DNA from: Planctomycetota bacterium
Lineage (GTDB): Bacteria > Planctomycetota > B15-G4 > SIAN01
Direction of reading: 5' to 3'
Assembly: GCA_028289345.1 (NCBI GenBank)
Contig: JANQQL010000020.1
Location: 204,264 to 268,263, forward strand
Length of the DNA: 64,000 bases
In this document: in pieces, positions 28,452-36,879 of the stretch
Position numbering within the stretch: the first letter of the stretch is position 1
How the letters are laid out: each line of letters starts with the position of its first letter
Position numbers and translations under genes: made by a program
Notes under the pieces: model-generated
The model's input: only the letters and a program-made list of their open reading frames with translations
Told to the model about the DNA's origin: nothing
Database searches by the model: none

Positions 28452-28666
28452 CCGTGCGTCCTCGAACTCGCTCATCAGGGACCAGGGGAGCCGAAGGGGT
28501 TGCCATGTTGCGAGGAGGACATGCCGGAGGGGCGCGACTTCAATCCGGACGGCCAATCACCAGCGTTGGCGCCCCGGAGGTTTGAGCGAAGCTCAACCGT
28601 CCATCAACGAAAAAGGGCGGAGCGGGTCCTCGGAGTGCATGGCAACCCCTTCGGCGACCAGCTCCC
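28452..28666. repeat. Direct repeat unit with internal inverted arms, copy 2
   Basis: About 215 bases. The arms GCCGAAGGGGTTGCCATG (28490-28507) and CATGGCAACCCCTTCGGC (28638-28655) are a perfect 18-bp inverted repeat, and TTGAGC-GAA-GCTCAA (28582-28596) is a perfect inner hairpin. The outer flank (shared GTGCGTCCTCGAACTCGC and GACCAGCTCCCC) is conserved with copy 1. The copy ends 11 bases before the stop side of the tag gene. Confidence 0.8.
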
Positions 28667-28676
28667 CCTCCCGCCA

Positions 28677-29276
28677 TCACTCCCCAACCCAAGCCCGATC
28701 ACAGCACTCCCGATAGCGATCACAATCCACCAAGTGGTCATTCACCATCCCACAAGCCTGCATGAACGCGTAGCAAATCGTGGATCCGACAAACCGAAAT
28801 CCCCGTCGCTTCAACTCCTTGCTCATTCGATCCGAAACCGGCGTTTTCGCCGGCACCTGTTTCATCGTCTTCCAACGGTTGATCCGGGTCTCCCCACCGG
28901 CGAGATCCCAAAGGCCGCGGGCAAACGAGCCCTCTTCGTCTTTCCAGCGCAGCAGCGCACGAGCATTCGACACCGTGGACTCGACCTTCAGCCGGTTGCG
29001 AACAATGCCCGGGTCCTTCAGCAGTCGCTCCACCTTGCGGCGATCGAATCGAGCCACCTTCTTCGGGTCAAAGTTCGCAAACACCCGGCGATAGTGGGCT
29101 CGCTTCTTCAAGATCGTGATCCAGCTCAACCCCGCCTGGGCTCCCTCCAGCGTGAGCATCTCGAACAGCTTGCGCTCGCCGCGAACGGGAATCCCCCATT
29201 CCTTGTCGTGATATCGCTGATAGTCCCGGTCGTCGCCAGCCCAGTCACAACGTCGCACTTTGCCGGCAACACTCAT
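28677..29276 (-). CDS. tag: DNA-3-methyladenine glycosylase I
   Basis: A 199-residue Tag-type glycosylase that removes 3-methyladenine from alkylated DNA. The zinc site is Cys10 and His23 (RRCDWAGDD, RYHDKEWG, spacing 13) with the C-terminal pair in NDHLVDC (His and Cys four apart), as in E. coli Tag. The catalytic core has FEMLTLEGAQAGLSWITIL and the FVGSTICYAFMQACGMVNDH segment. The ATG at 29276 overlaps the ogt stop by four bases (ATGA). It is the last gene of the alkylation-repair operon. Confidence 0.96.
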   Translation of the reverse strand: MSVAGKVRRCDWAGDDRDYQRYHDKEWGIPVRGERKLFEMLTLEGAQAGLSWITILKKRAHYRRVFANFDPKKVARFDRRKVERLLKDPGIVRNRLKVESTVSNARALLRWKDEEGSFARGLWDLAGGETRINRWKTMKQVPAKTPVSDRMSKELKRRGFRFVGSTICYAFMQACGMVNDHLVDCDRYRECCDRAWVGE

Positions 29277-29785
29277 CCGCGAGCCCCGATCTGGGTGCTG
29301 AACAAGTCGGGAGGCAGCACTCCCTCGAGACGCAGCAGTCGCTCCTTGGTCGGCAGACCTCCGCCGAACCCAGTGAGGTTGCCGTTGGCGCCGATCACTC
29401 GGTGGCACGGCACCACGATCGAAAGGGGGTTCTTTCCGTTCGCCGCCCCGACGGCTCGGGAAGCCGTGGGTTGTCCGATGCGCTTGGCCAATTCACCGTA
29501 GCTGATCGTCGTCCCCCAAGGGATCTTGCGAAGCTGCAGCCAGACTTTCTTCTGAAACGGGGTTCCCCGAGGATCCAGAGGCAAGTCGAACTTCTTCCGT
29601 GCCCCGGTGAAGTACTCGTGGAGCTGCTCGACGGCTCGCTCCAACACGGGATGGCTCGACGATCTCTTCGGGGGCTCGACCTGTCCCGGAAAGTGGATCG
29701 CTACCAGCTGATCTTCCACCGCATCCAGACACAGGATCCCCACCGGGCTCTTCCATTTCTTGCGATCGATGGATTCGAGACTCAT
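29273..29785 (-). CDS. ogt: Methylated-DNA-protein-cysteine methyltransferase
   Basis: A 170-residue suicide DNA repair protein that transfers the O6-methyl group from guanine to its own cysteine. The active-site motif is IVVPCHRVIGANG (Cys near residue 126), preceded by the helix-turn-helix region FQKKVWLQLRKIPWGTTISYGELA and the Arg-finger region ASRAVGAANGKNP, then LTGFGGGLPTKERLL. Length is normal. Its ATG overlaps the stop of the Ada/AlkA gene (ATGA), and its stop overlaps the start of tag, so all three are co-translated. Confidence 0.97.
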   Translation of the reverse strand: MSLESIDRKKWKSPVGILCLDAVEDQLVAIHFPGQVEPPKRSSSHPVLERAVEQLHEYFTGARKKFDLPLDPRGTPFQKKVWLQLRKIPWGTTISYGELAKRIGQPTASRAVGAANGKNPLSIVVPCHRVIGANGNLTGFGGGLPTKERLLRLEGVLPPDLFSTQIGARG

Positions 29786-31242
29786 GCGCTTCCCCTCTTC
29801 GAGTCTTTGGCGATGGAGTCCACCGCCGGGGTTTGGTGCCAAAGTGTGATCGCCGCATACGAGCGCCAAGGTTTCCAGGACTCGGCCACGCTTTCCACCG
29901 CTCTCACACTGGGTCGTGCGCCGTCGATCGCCAGGGCCTTGCGAATTCCAAGGTCCGCGGCGGGTAGCGCGTCGGGATCCCCCAACCGCATGGCGATGCA
30001 ATCGGCCGTCCAGGGACCGAGTCCGGGGATCGCCAGAAGCTCTTTGCGTAGGTTCGGATTTCCGGCATCCAGAAGCACATCTCCGGAAGAAACCGCTCGG
30101 GCGAACGCTTGAAGGGCGTTCTTTCGCGCCACCGGCATGGGCGGCAGAACCGAAGCATTCGCCACCTCCGACGCCTCGGGAAACAAGCGCCAGCCCGCGC
30201 CTTCGGGGAAGGGCGTGCCGAGCATTGCCACCAGGGTCCCGGTCAGCGTGGTCGCCGCCGCCACGCTGATCTGCTGGCCCAGAAACACCCGCACCGCGGT
30301 TTCCCAGACATCGAAGGCTCCAGGAACACGCAGTCCAGGAATGGCGCGAACTGTCGCCCCCAGAATCGGATCGAGTCGCCAATGTTCCTCGCGAATCTCG
30401 GGGGAGCAGTCCAGATCGAACATTCGCCGGAGCCGCTCCGCAATCCTCATCAAGGAAACCTCAGGAAGCCGAGGGAATCGAACGCGGATGTCCTTTCGCT
30501 CGTCGTCGTGATCCACGTCGAACCGGAATGGAACGCCCTCGATCGAAGCAACGCGGGAGTAGACCTCGCCCTTCCAGGCTTCCACGCCAGGAATGGCTCG
30601 TGGGCGCAGGAAGTCCGCGATCACCCCCCAGGGCAACGGAGGGCGGTAGGAGAGTCGCAACTCGAGCGGACGCTCCATGGTTCCACTCCGCGAACGTCGT
30701 TGGCGTAGTACCGAAGGCGGATCTCCAAAAGCTTGCTTGACCGCAAAGTTGAAGCGCCGGATGCTGGAGAACCCAGAATTCGCCGCAATCTGGGTCATGG
30801 TGAGCCGGGTTTCGTCGATCAAGCGTCGCGCGAAGTGCACCCGGCGAGTCTGCGCAACCGCCGCCGGAGTGGCGCCCACGTGCTCGCGAAACAAGCGCCG
30901 CAGGTGTCGGCTCCCGACGCCCAGAAAGGCGGCCAGCTCCTCCACAGAGCCCTCATCCAACACCCCGGAATGGATCAATCGCAACGCCTGTTCGACCACG
31001 CCGGGAAGATCCCGCCAAGGCGGAGACCGCTCGGGTCGGCAGCGCCGGCAGGCCCGAAAGCCGGCTCGTTCTGCCGCGGCGGCGCTGGGCAAGAAACGAA
31101 CGTTCTCCAGCCTCGGCGTCCGCGCCGGGCAAACCGGGCGACAGTAGATTCCGGTGGTGACGACGGCGGTGAAAAAGCGCCCGTCGTAGCGGCGATCCTT
31201 CGAGCGAATGGCCCGATAGCAGGCTTGTCGATCCAGCTCCAT
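29782..31242 (-). CDS. alkA: Ada-type regulator fused to AlkA DNA-3-methyladenine glycosylase II
   Basis: A 486-residue fusion. Residues ~1-75 are the Ada metal-binding/methyl-acceptor domain with Cys34, Cys38, Cys65 and Cys68 (GIYCRPVCPAR, FRACRRCRPE). An AraC-type helix-turn-helix domain follows (LAAFLGVGSRHLRRLFREHVG, IAANSGFSSIRRFNFAVKQAFG). The rest is AlkA: the N-terminal beta domain (LRLSYRPPLPW), then helix-hairpin-helix LAIPGLGPWTADCIAMR and the catalytic Asp near residue 430 in ALPAADLGIRKA. It would sense methyl-phosphotriesters, activate transcription and excise alkylated bases. The ATG at 31242 is preferred to a TTG nine bases earlier. First gene of the operon, so it probably autoregulates ogt and tag. 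Confidence 0.96.
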   Translation of the reverse strand: MELDRQACYRAIRSKDRRYDGRFFTAVVTTGIYCRPVCPARTPRLENVRFLPSAAAAERAGFRACRRCRPERSPPWRDLPGVVEQALRLIHSGVLDEGSVEELAAFLGVGSRHLRRLFREHVGATPAAVAQTRRVHFARRLIDETRLTMTQIAANSGFSSIRRFNFAVKQAFGDPPSVLRQRRSRSGTMERPLELRLSYRPPLPWGVIADFLRPRAIPGVEAWKGEVYSRVASIEGVPFRFDVDHDDERKDIRVRFPRLPEVSLMRIAERLRRMFDLDCSPEIREEHWRLDPILGATVRAIPGLRVPGAFDVWETAVRVFLGQQISVAAATTLTGTLVAMLGTPFPEGAGWRLFPEASEVANASVLPPMPVARKNALQAFARAVSSGDVLLDAGNPNLRKELLAIPGLGPWTADCIAMRLGDPDALPAADLGIRKALAIDGARPSVRAVESVAESWKPWRSYAAITLWHQTPAVDSIAKDSKRGSA

Positions 31243-31320
31243 GGGGACCAACCATATCCCCCGCTCCCCAGGGAAGCTGGCCGTTTTCGGACCTGGACCT
31301 CGGATTCTTGAGAAGCGCTG

Positions 31321-31755
31321 TCAGCGCCGCGGAATGAGCCTCTTCTTCATGAAACAGCGCTGGAAACCGGGCGGGTATTCGTCGAGTTCCCCGAAGATTC
31401 GGTAACCATGGCTTTCGTAAAAGTCCCGTGCTTGGAAGTTGAACGTATCCAAGTGGGCGAACCGGCACCCCTTCTTCCAGGCTTCTTTCTCAAGAGACTT
31501 CACCAGCTTCGATCCAAGCCCTTCCCCCCGGTGTCGCGGATCGACCCAGAGCAGGGAAACGTACAGCCAATTCCAGTTCACCAAACCGGAGATTCCACCC
31601 ACCACTTCGGCGAACTGATCCCGAGCAAACACGCCAAGCTTTTGAAATCCGGGTAGCTCGGTGAAGGGAAGAGCGTGTTCGCTCAGACCCCGTTCCAGTA
31701 CGGCGAGGTCTTCCACCGCGGGTTCTGGCTCGATGGTCAACGTCACGTCTTGCAT
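31321..31755 (-). CDS. GNAT-family N-acetyltransferase
   Basis: A 144-residue acetyltransferase. The acetyl-CoA binding motif A is LLWVDPRHRGEGLGSKLVKSLE, with the later ARDFYESHGYRIFGEL (motif B) characteristic of GNAT proteins. Substrate unknown. Its ATG lies 13 bases inside the end of the upstream lipoprotein gene, so the two are coupled. Confidence 0.9.
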   Translation of the reverse strand: MQDVTLTIEPEPAVEDLAVLERGLSEHALPFTELPGFQKLGVFARDQFAEVVGGISGLVNWNWLYVSLLWVDPRHRGEGLGSKLVKSLEKEAWKKGCRFAHLDTFNFQARDFYESHGYRIFGELDEYPPGFQRCFMKKRLIPRR

Positions 31756-32402
31756 GACAATTGCTCCGTGGGCACTCGTTCCGAAAAACCCTCGCGTCGC
31801 GGGCGAAGTCGGTCAAGGGCCTGGGATACCGTGGAAGAAGGGGGTTGCTCCAAATCCTCTTCCGGACGAACTCGATCCCCGAGAATGTCCCAGGCAAACA
31901 AACCAGTGACGAAGTCAGCGAATTCGACCACATTGACCCCGGCAGAGAGGCCGAGCACCAACAAGTGCACCCCCACTTCGATGCGCCCGGGACGGGTGAT
32001 CGCATTGCCACGCAAGTCCAGCTCGGTCATTTCGACGACCCAGAGTTTGCCGTGGTAGTAGTCTTGGCGGGTGCCGCGACGGGTCGCCGGATCCTCGGTC
32101 CGCTCTTCGCGCGGAGCTTTGTTCCGTACCCATCGTTCTTGCACGCCGAACAAGATTCCCGCTCCCCATTGGTGCCAACGGTGAGCATAGTGGTAGTCGG
32201 TGCCGACGTAGGTGGATCGGTGCAAGTAGCCGGTCTGCGACCCGGCTCCCAGCGCGTTCCAATGCAAACTGAAACCGGCACGATCCGAGACACCGGCTCC
32301 CAAATGGAACACCTGGCCGAAATCACGGCCGACATCACGCACGTAAGTGCAACCGGGGAGAGCGCTCACCGTGATCAACAACCAAAGGAATCGCAGGTTC
32401 AT
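31743..32402 (-). CDS. Hypothetical lipoprotein
   Basis: A 219-residue predicted lipoprotein starting at 32402: NLRFLWLLITVSALPGC is a signal with lipobox LPGC. The mature part is rich in Gly and aromatic residues (FHLGAGVSDRAGFSLHWNALG, YVGTDYHYAHRWHQWGAG), with a short hydrophobic stretch VGVHLLVLGLSAGVNVVEF. It looks beta-rich and may sit in the outer membrane. Function unknown. Its 3' end overlaps the GNAT gene. Confidence 0.7.
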   Translation of the reverse strand: MNLRFLWLLITVSALPGCTYVRDVGRDFGQVFHLGAGVSDRAGFSLHWNALGAGSQTGYLHRSTYVGTDYHYAHRWHQWGAGILFGVQERWVRNKAPREERTEDPATRRGTRQDYYHGKLWVVEMTELDLRGNAITRPGRIEVGVHLLVLGLSAGVNVVEFADFVTGLFAWDILGDRVRPEEDLEQPPSSTVSQALDRLRPRREGFSERVPTEQLSCKT

Positions 32403-32434
32403 TCGTTCCGTCGCCTCCCGAATGTCGGGACAAT

Positions 32435-33091
32435 TTACCATGGCAGTGGGTAGCCCTGATAGCACTTGCGGACGCGTTGGCGTGATCCATGAGGGTCACG
32501 CCTCTGGATGAGCGCTCGCACGTCCTTCCTGCGAAAGTAGTCCTCCAGCCCATTCTTCAGCGATCGAACGTAGTCCTCCTCCTTGCCCAGGGCGGCTGCC
32601 CGGGCCTGCCCGACCAGGTCGCCCTCGGCCTCGAAATTCCACGGGGGTCGGCACTCAGGAAGCGATGGCCAACCATGGATGGCCTCTCCCGCGGCGAGGA
32701 AGCGGCGACGCTTGAACTCCCAGGACACGATGGAAACCGACTCCGGATACGCACCGAATTCTTGATGGTATCGGTAGAGACTCAGGAGCAGGTTCTCCAC
32801 CGACGTGAGTGCAAACTCCTCGAGCAGGACCGTCGTGTCGACCCGCCAGCCCAAGTGCTCGGCCCACTGTCGATAGGAGCGACTCTCGGAACAGTCGAGG
32901 GGTTTGGTCGGCCCGCCCGACAAGACCAGGCACGAGTCCGAGCGTTGTTCGGCAAGATCCAAGGCGCGGCGAAGTTGAGCCTGATACACCGGACGATCTT
33001 CCGGGTGCTCGCTGTCCAGAACATCGTTGCCGATGTCGTACACACCGTGGCAACCAAGCACCACGAGCTGACCGCGAGGCAACGTCGTCAT
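32435..33091 (-). CDS. DUF218/YdcF-like protein
   Basis: A 218-residue soluble protein similar to the DUF218 (YdcF) family: LVVLGCHGVYD at the N-terminus, CLVLSGGPTKPLDCSESRSY in the middle, EEFALTSVENLLLSL (the conserved Ser-x-x-x-Asn in the helix) and VSIVSWEFKRRRF. YdcF binds SAM and related proteins act in envelope metabolism, but the activity is not settled. The ATG at 33091 is supported by GGAGG seven bases upstream. The next gene upstream ends 17 bases away, suggesting one transcript. Confidence 0.7.
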   Translation of the reverse strand: MTTLPRGQLVVLGCHGVYDIGNDVLDSEHPEDRPVYQAQLRRALDLAEQRSDSCLVLSGGPTKPLDCSESRSYRQWAEHLGWRVDTTVLLEEFALTSVENLLLSLYRYHQEFGAYPESVSIVSWEFKRRRFLAAGEAIHGWPSLPECRPPWNFEAEGDLVGQARAAALGKEEDYVRSLKNGLEDYFRRKDVRALIQRRDPHGSRQRVRKCYQGYPLPW

Positions 33092-33107
33092 GGCAGTCCT
33101 CCAGGGT

Positions 33108-34457
33108 TCACTTGACATCGGACTCTTTGGACAAGCAATAGAGGAACTGCTCGCCCCGCAAGAAGAGATCCGGGCCGCTCAGAGCGGGAGTCGCGCTGAA
33201 GCTGTCCTCGAGTTGGTTCGTCGCCAAGACTTCGACAGATGGGTCATCCGCGACGATCACCGTGGTGCCGTCGCGATCGACGAAGTAGATCCGCCCCGCC
33301 GCACTGACCGGGGACGCATAGACCTCCCCGATTCCTCTCAATCGGAACGGCCCCGTAGGCTCATCGCCGCTGTCGGGGTCGACTCGGGTCAGCACCCCTT
33401 GATAGTGGTTCAAGAAATACAGTGCCTCCTCCGTCAACAAGGGGGACGGCACGTACGGGGTCCGCTGGCGCCGACTCCAGACCACTCGATCCGTGCTGGT
33501 CACCTCGCCGCGCGCTCCCGGCCAACGGATGGCCAGCATGGCGCGTTTCTCGTAGCTGCTCCCAATGAACACCAGGTCGCCGTTGGCGACCGGGGTGGCA
33601 ACCACGTTGTGGGACAACCCACCGCACTGCCATTGCTCCTCCCCACTTTCCAGCAAGTAGCCGCGCACTCGATTGGTGCCTGCGACGATGACCTGGGCCG
33701 TCTCCTCACTCTGGACAATCAGCGGCGAACTCCATGACGTCACCTCCTCCCGCAGGACTTTCCAGCGAGTCTCGCCGGTCACTTTGTCGAGAGCGATCAA
33801 GAACGACTGGGCTTCGTGATCCCAGTTCAGGATGACCAAGTCGGACGCGAGCGCCAACGAACTGCCTTCTCCGTGTCCATGCTTGGTTTTCATGGTCCCG
33901 AGGTCCCGTTGCCAAACCAACTCGCCGTCGCGAGTCAGGCAGTGAACTCCATACGAGCCAAAGGAGGCAAACACATGCTTGCCATCCGTCCAGGGGGAGG
34001 GCGAAGCGAGGGTGGCGCTGACGTGTCCGCCTTCATGGGGCAGGGCTTCGCGAACGTCGGTCTGCCACACGATCTCCCCGGATTCGCGGTCGACGGCCAG
34101 AACCACGAACCGATGGCGCTGACTGACCAGCACGTTGTCGTGTGCTCCGGGAGCCGTTTCGGGAATCGGCTCGAAACGAGGTCCGTGGGGAATGGAGGTC
34201 GTGACATACACGCGATCTCCCCACACCACCGGAGAGGAATGACCGCGACCCGGGAGCCGGGTCTTCCAGCGCACGTTCTGGTTCTCGCTCCAACGCAGCG
34301 GAGGATCGGCCGTCGTCGACGCTCCGGTGCCAAGCGGTCCCCGCCAGCTGGGCCACTCGCTTTCCGATGCCCCTGCGGAACCGATGAGGCAGACAAAGGC
34401 CAGCAGGGCGAAAGGTCGAACGGGGACTCTTCCACGACGACGGAACCCGGCACTCAT
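33108..34457 (-). CDS. Secreted PQQ-like beta-propeller repeat protein
   Basis: A 449-residue exported protein. The signal peptide is RPFALLAFVCLIGSAGASES; AAGGAAGGGA precedes the ATG. The mature part begins WPSWRGPLGTGAST, the hallmark start of planctomycete/verrucomicrobial outer-membrane PQQ-binding-like propellers, and continues with repeated blades (VVWGDRVYVTTS, VLAVDRESGEIVWQTDV, LIALDKVTGETRWKV, LLESGEEQWQCGG, LTRVDPDSGDEP). No PQQ-coordinating dehydrogenase residues were recognised. The family is usually a structural or assembly propeller. Divergent from the S9 peptidase. Confidence 0.88.
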   Translation of the reverse strand: MSAGFRRRGRVPVRPFALLAFVCLIGSAGASESEWPSWRGPLGTGASTTADPPLRWSENQNVRWKTRLPGRGHSSPVVWGDRVYVTTSIPHGPRFEPIPETAPGAHDNVLVSQRHRFVVLAVDRESGEIVWQTDVREALPHEGGHVSATLASPSPWTDGKHVFASFGSYGVHCLTRDGELVWQRDLGTMKTKHGHGEGSSLALASDLVILNWDHEAQSFLIALDKVTGETRWKVLREEVTSWSSPLIVQSEETAQVIVAGTNRVRGYLLESGEEQWQCGGLSHNVVATPVANGDLVFIGSSYEKRAMLAIRWPGARGEVTSTDRVVWSRRQRTPYVPSPLLTEEALYFLNHYQGVLTRVDPDSGDEPTGPFRLRGIGEVYASPVSAAGRIYFVDRDGTTVIVADDPSVEVLATNQLEDSFSATPALSGPDLFLRGEQFLYCLSKESDVK

Positions 34458-34757
34458 TCCCTTCCTTTCTACGAGTGGTCTCGTCCTGCCCGAACGGCTC
34501 CGATCATTGTCGCCCCGGCCGGATCCACCGCCGGCAGGAAAGCTCGGCGAGGACAACTCAGTGTGGGCCAGGACCGGCTGGTTTCGATCGCCCGCGCGGT
34601 CACACGGCGCGGAAGAAGCGCAGCATCCCCCAGTAGAGAGGAGCACCGGGCCCGGGTACTTTGCTCGCGGCGGACTTTTCAAAGATTTCGCGGCAGCTCG
34701 ACGAACTGCCCTGGAGATCCCCTGATCTTTCAAGCGAGGAAGGACATCGTCCCGATC
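34458..34757. other. Divergent promoter region
   Basis: Exactly 300 bases between the divergent starts of the propeller gene and the S9 peptidase. It must contain both promoters, but I cannot name conserved elements. AGGAAGGA occurs 14-20 bases before the peptidase ATG, a loose Shine-Dalgarno spacing. Confidence 0.45.
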
Positions 34758-36872
34758 ATGAACGTACCGTCCCTCATTCTCTTTGTCTTTGCCGGGAGCC
34801 CTTCGTTGAACCCAACGGAAACCGAAGTCCAGAAGCCCCCCATCGCCAAGAAAGTTGCCCACGAGCTGAACACCCACGGGCACGTGCGAGTGGACGAGTA
34901 CTTCTGGCTCAATCAACGGGAAGACCCGGAGGTCATCTCGTACTTGGAAGCGGAAAACGCCTTCACCGAAGGGGCCATGGCACACACCACCGATCTGCAG
35001 AAGCAGCTCTTCGAAGAAATCAAGGGGCGCATCAAGCAAACCGATGAATCGGTACCGACCCCCTTGTGGGACTACTCTTATTACTCGCGCATGGAAGACG
35101 GGCGTTCCTATCCCATCTACTGCCGCAAGGCCGAAGGAGCTGACGCCACCGAAGAGGTCCTGCTCGACGTCAATCAGATCGCCGAAGGCCACGAGTTCTG
35201 CTCCGCCTACACCCATGAAATCAGTCCATCCCAGAATCTCCTTGCCTACGCCGCGGACTTCCAGGGTCGTCGCTTCTACAACCTTTACTTCCGCGACCTG
35301 ACCAGCGGCGAGATGCTGGACGATGTCCTCGAGAACGTCACCGGCAACATGGCCTGGGCGTCTGACAGCAAGACCGTGTTCTACAGCCGTCAGGACCCCA
35401 AGACCCTGCGTTCCTATCAGATCTTCCGTCACGAACTGGGCTCCGATCCGGCCAACGATGAGCTGATCTACCAGGAAGACGATGAAGAATTTCGCGTGTT
35501 TGTCACAAGCACGACCTCTCGGGAATACCTGTTGATCGGCAGCTCCCAAACGCTCCAGAACGAGTACCACTACCTGCGCGCGGACGACCCCCAAGGCGAG
35601 TGGAAAGTCTTCCTCCCCCGGGAGGGCTCCCACGAGTACGACTTGGACCACTTCCACGGCCGGTTCTTCATCCGGAGCAACGAGAACGCCCAAAACTTCA
35701 AGCTCATGGCCACGGCCGAGGACCAGATCGGCAAGGAGCACTGGGAAGAAGTCGTTCCGCACCGGAAAGACGTCTATTTCATGGGTGCGAGCATGTTCCG
35801 AGATTTCTTGGTGGTTTCGGAACGAGAAGCCGGACTGGTCCACCTGCAAATCAAACCTTGGGACGGTTCCCCGGGACACGAGTTGGAATTCGGAGAGCCA
35901 GCCTACCGGGCATCGGTGGCCGCCAATCCCATGTGGGACACGGATGTGGTCCGCTACAGCTACACCTCCATGACCACCCCGGCCTCGGTGTTCGACTACG
36001 ACATGAAAGAGCGCAGCCAGACTCTGCTCAAAGAGCAGGAAGTGTTGGGCGGCTTCGATAAGAACGACTACGTGACCGAGCGACTGTTCGCCCCCGCCCG
36101 GGACGGGGAGAAGATTCCTGTTTCCCTGGTGTACCGCAAGGGAATGGAGCGAAACGGAAGCAACCCTCTGCTGCTTTACGGCTACGGCTCCTATGGCGCC
36201 ACCATCGACGCATCCTTCCGCTCGGATCGTCTGAGCCTCCTGGATCGGGGTTTCGCCTTTGCCATCGCTCACATCCGTGGCAGCCAGATCTATGGCCGCC
36301 GTTGGTACGAGGACGGCAAGCTGCTCAAGAAGCGGAACACCTTCACTGACTTCATCGATGCCGCCGAGCACTTGGTGGACCAGAAATTCACCTCGCCGGA
36401 ACACTTGTACGCGATGGGCGGAAGCGCCGGTGGCCTGCTCATGGGCGCAGTCCTCAACATGCGTCCGGATCTGTTCCATGGGGCGATCGCCGCGGTGCCC
36501 TTCGTCGACGTGGTCACCACAATGCTCGACGACAGCATTCCCCTCACCACGTTCGAATACGACGAGTGGGGCAACCCCAACAACAAGGAATACTACGAGT
36601 ACATGCTCTCGTACTCTCCCTACGACAACGTCGAAGCCAAGGACTATCCGCATTTGCTGGTCACGACCGGCTTGCACGACTCCCAGGTCCAGTACTGGGA
36701 ACCCGCCAAGTGGGTCGCCAAGCTGCGAGACATGAAAACCGATCAGCGCCGACTGCTGCTGAAGACCAACATGGACGCCGGTCACGGGGGAGCCTCAGGG
36801 CGCTACAAAGCCTACGAAGAACGAGCGTTCGACTACGCCTTCCTTCTCGACCTCGCAGCCGGCACGCCGTAG
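34758..36872 (+). CDS. S9 family oligopeptidase B-like serine peptidase
   Basis: A 704-residue prolyl-oligopeptidase-family enzyme. The N-terminal half is a beta-propeller that gates access to the active site (DEYFWLNQREDPEV, YYSRMEDGRSYPIYCRK). The alpha/beta-hydrolase half has the nucleophile in MGGSAGGLL (Ser near residue 557), a DSQVQYWEP Asp near 640 and a DAGHGGASGRYK His near 675. The acidic context and RGSQIYGRRWYEDGK match oligopeptidase B, which cleaves after basic residues in short peptides. The N-terminus has a short hydrophobic stretch (SLILFVFAGSPS) that could be a weak export signal. It ends seven bases before the convergent ABC exporter stop. Confidence 0.9.
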   Translation: MNVPSLILFVFAGSPSLNPTETEVQKPPIAKKVAHELNTHGHVRVDEYFWLNQREDPEVISYLEAENAFTEGAMAHTTDLQKQLFEEIKGRIKQTDESVPTPLWDYSYYSRMEDGRSYPIYCRKAEGADATEEVLLDVNQIAEGHEFCSAYTHEISPSQNLLAYAADFQGRRFYNLYFRDLTSGEMLDDVLENVTGNMAWASDSKTVFYSRQDPKTLRSYQIFRHELGSDPANDELIYQEDDEEFRVFVTSTTSREYLLIGSSQTLQNEYHYLRADDPQGEWKVFLPREGSHEYDLDHFHGRFFIRSNENAQNFKLMATAEDQIGKEHWEEVVPHRKDVYFMGASMFRDFLVVSEREAGLVHLQIKPWDGSPGHELEFGEPAYRASVAANPMWDTDVVRYSYTSMTTPASVFDYDMKERSQTLLKEQEVLGGFDKNDYVTERLFAPARDGEKIPVSLVYRKGMERNGSNPLLLYGYGSYGATIDASFRSDRLSLLDRGFAFAIAHIRGSQIYGRRWYEDGKLLKKRNTFTDFIDAAEHLVDQKFTSPEHLYAMGGSAGGLLMGAVLNMRPDLFHGAIAAVPFVDVVTTMLDDSIPLTTFEYDEWGNPNNKEYYEYMLSYSPYDNVEAKDYPHLLVTTGLHDSQVQYWEPAKWVAKLRDMKTDQRRLLLKTNMDAGHGGASGRYKAYEERAFDYAFLLDLAAGTP

Positions 36873-36879
36873 GGATCAC

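Noticed and set aside
28294..28556. Small minus-strand membrane-protein-like ORFs within the repeat units
   Set aside because: One copy reads as a short hydrophobic protein, but the frame is not kept in the other copy, so the repeat is better explained as RNA or a mobile element.
28045..28666. CRISPR array
   Set aside because: There are only two long units of ~215 bases with internal inverted arms. There are no short regular repeats, spacers or cas genes.
28233..29501. Plus-strand open frame across the repeat and the tag gene
   Set aside because: It is antisense to tag and passes through the repeat; no protein family character.
34458..36785. Minus-strand open frame continuing the propeller gene frame upstream to 36785 (1,225 residues in total)
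   Set aside because: This part is antisense to the S9 peptidase and is low-complexity, shadow-like sequence. The true propeller gene starts at 34457 with a good ribosome site and a signal peptide.
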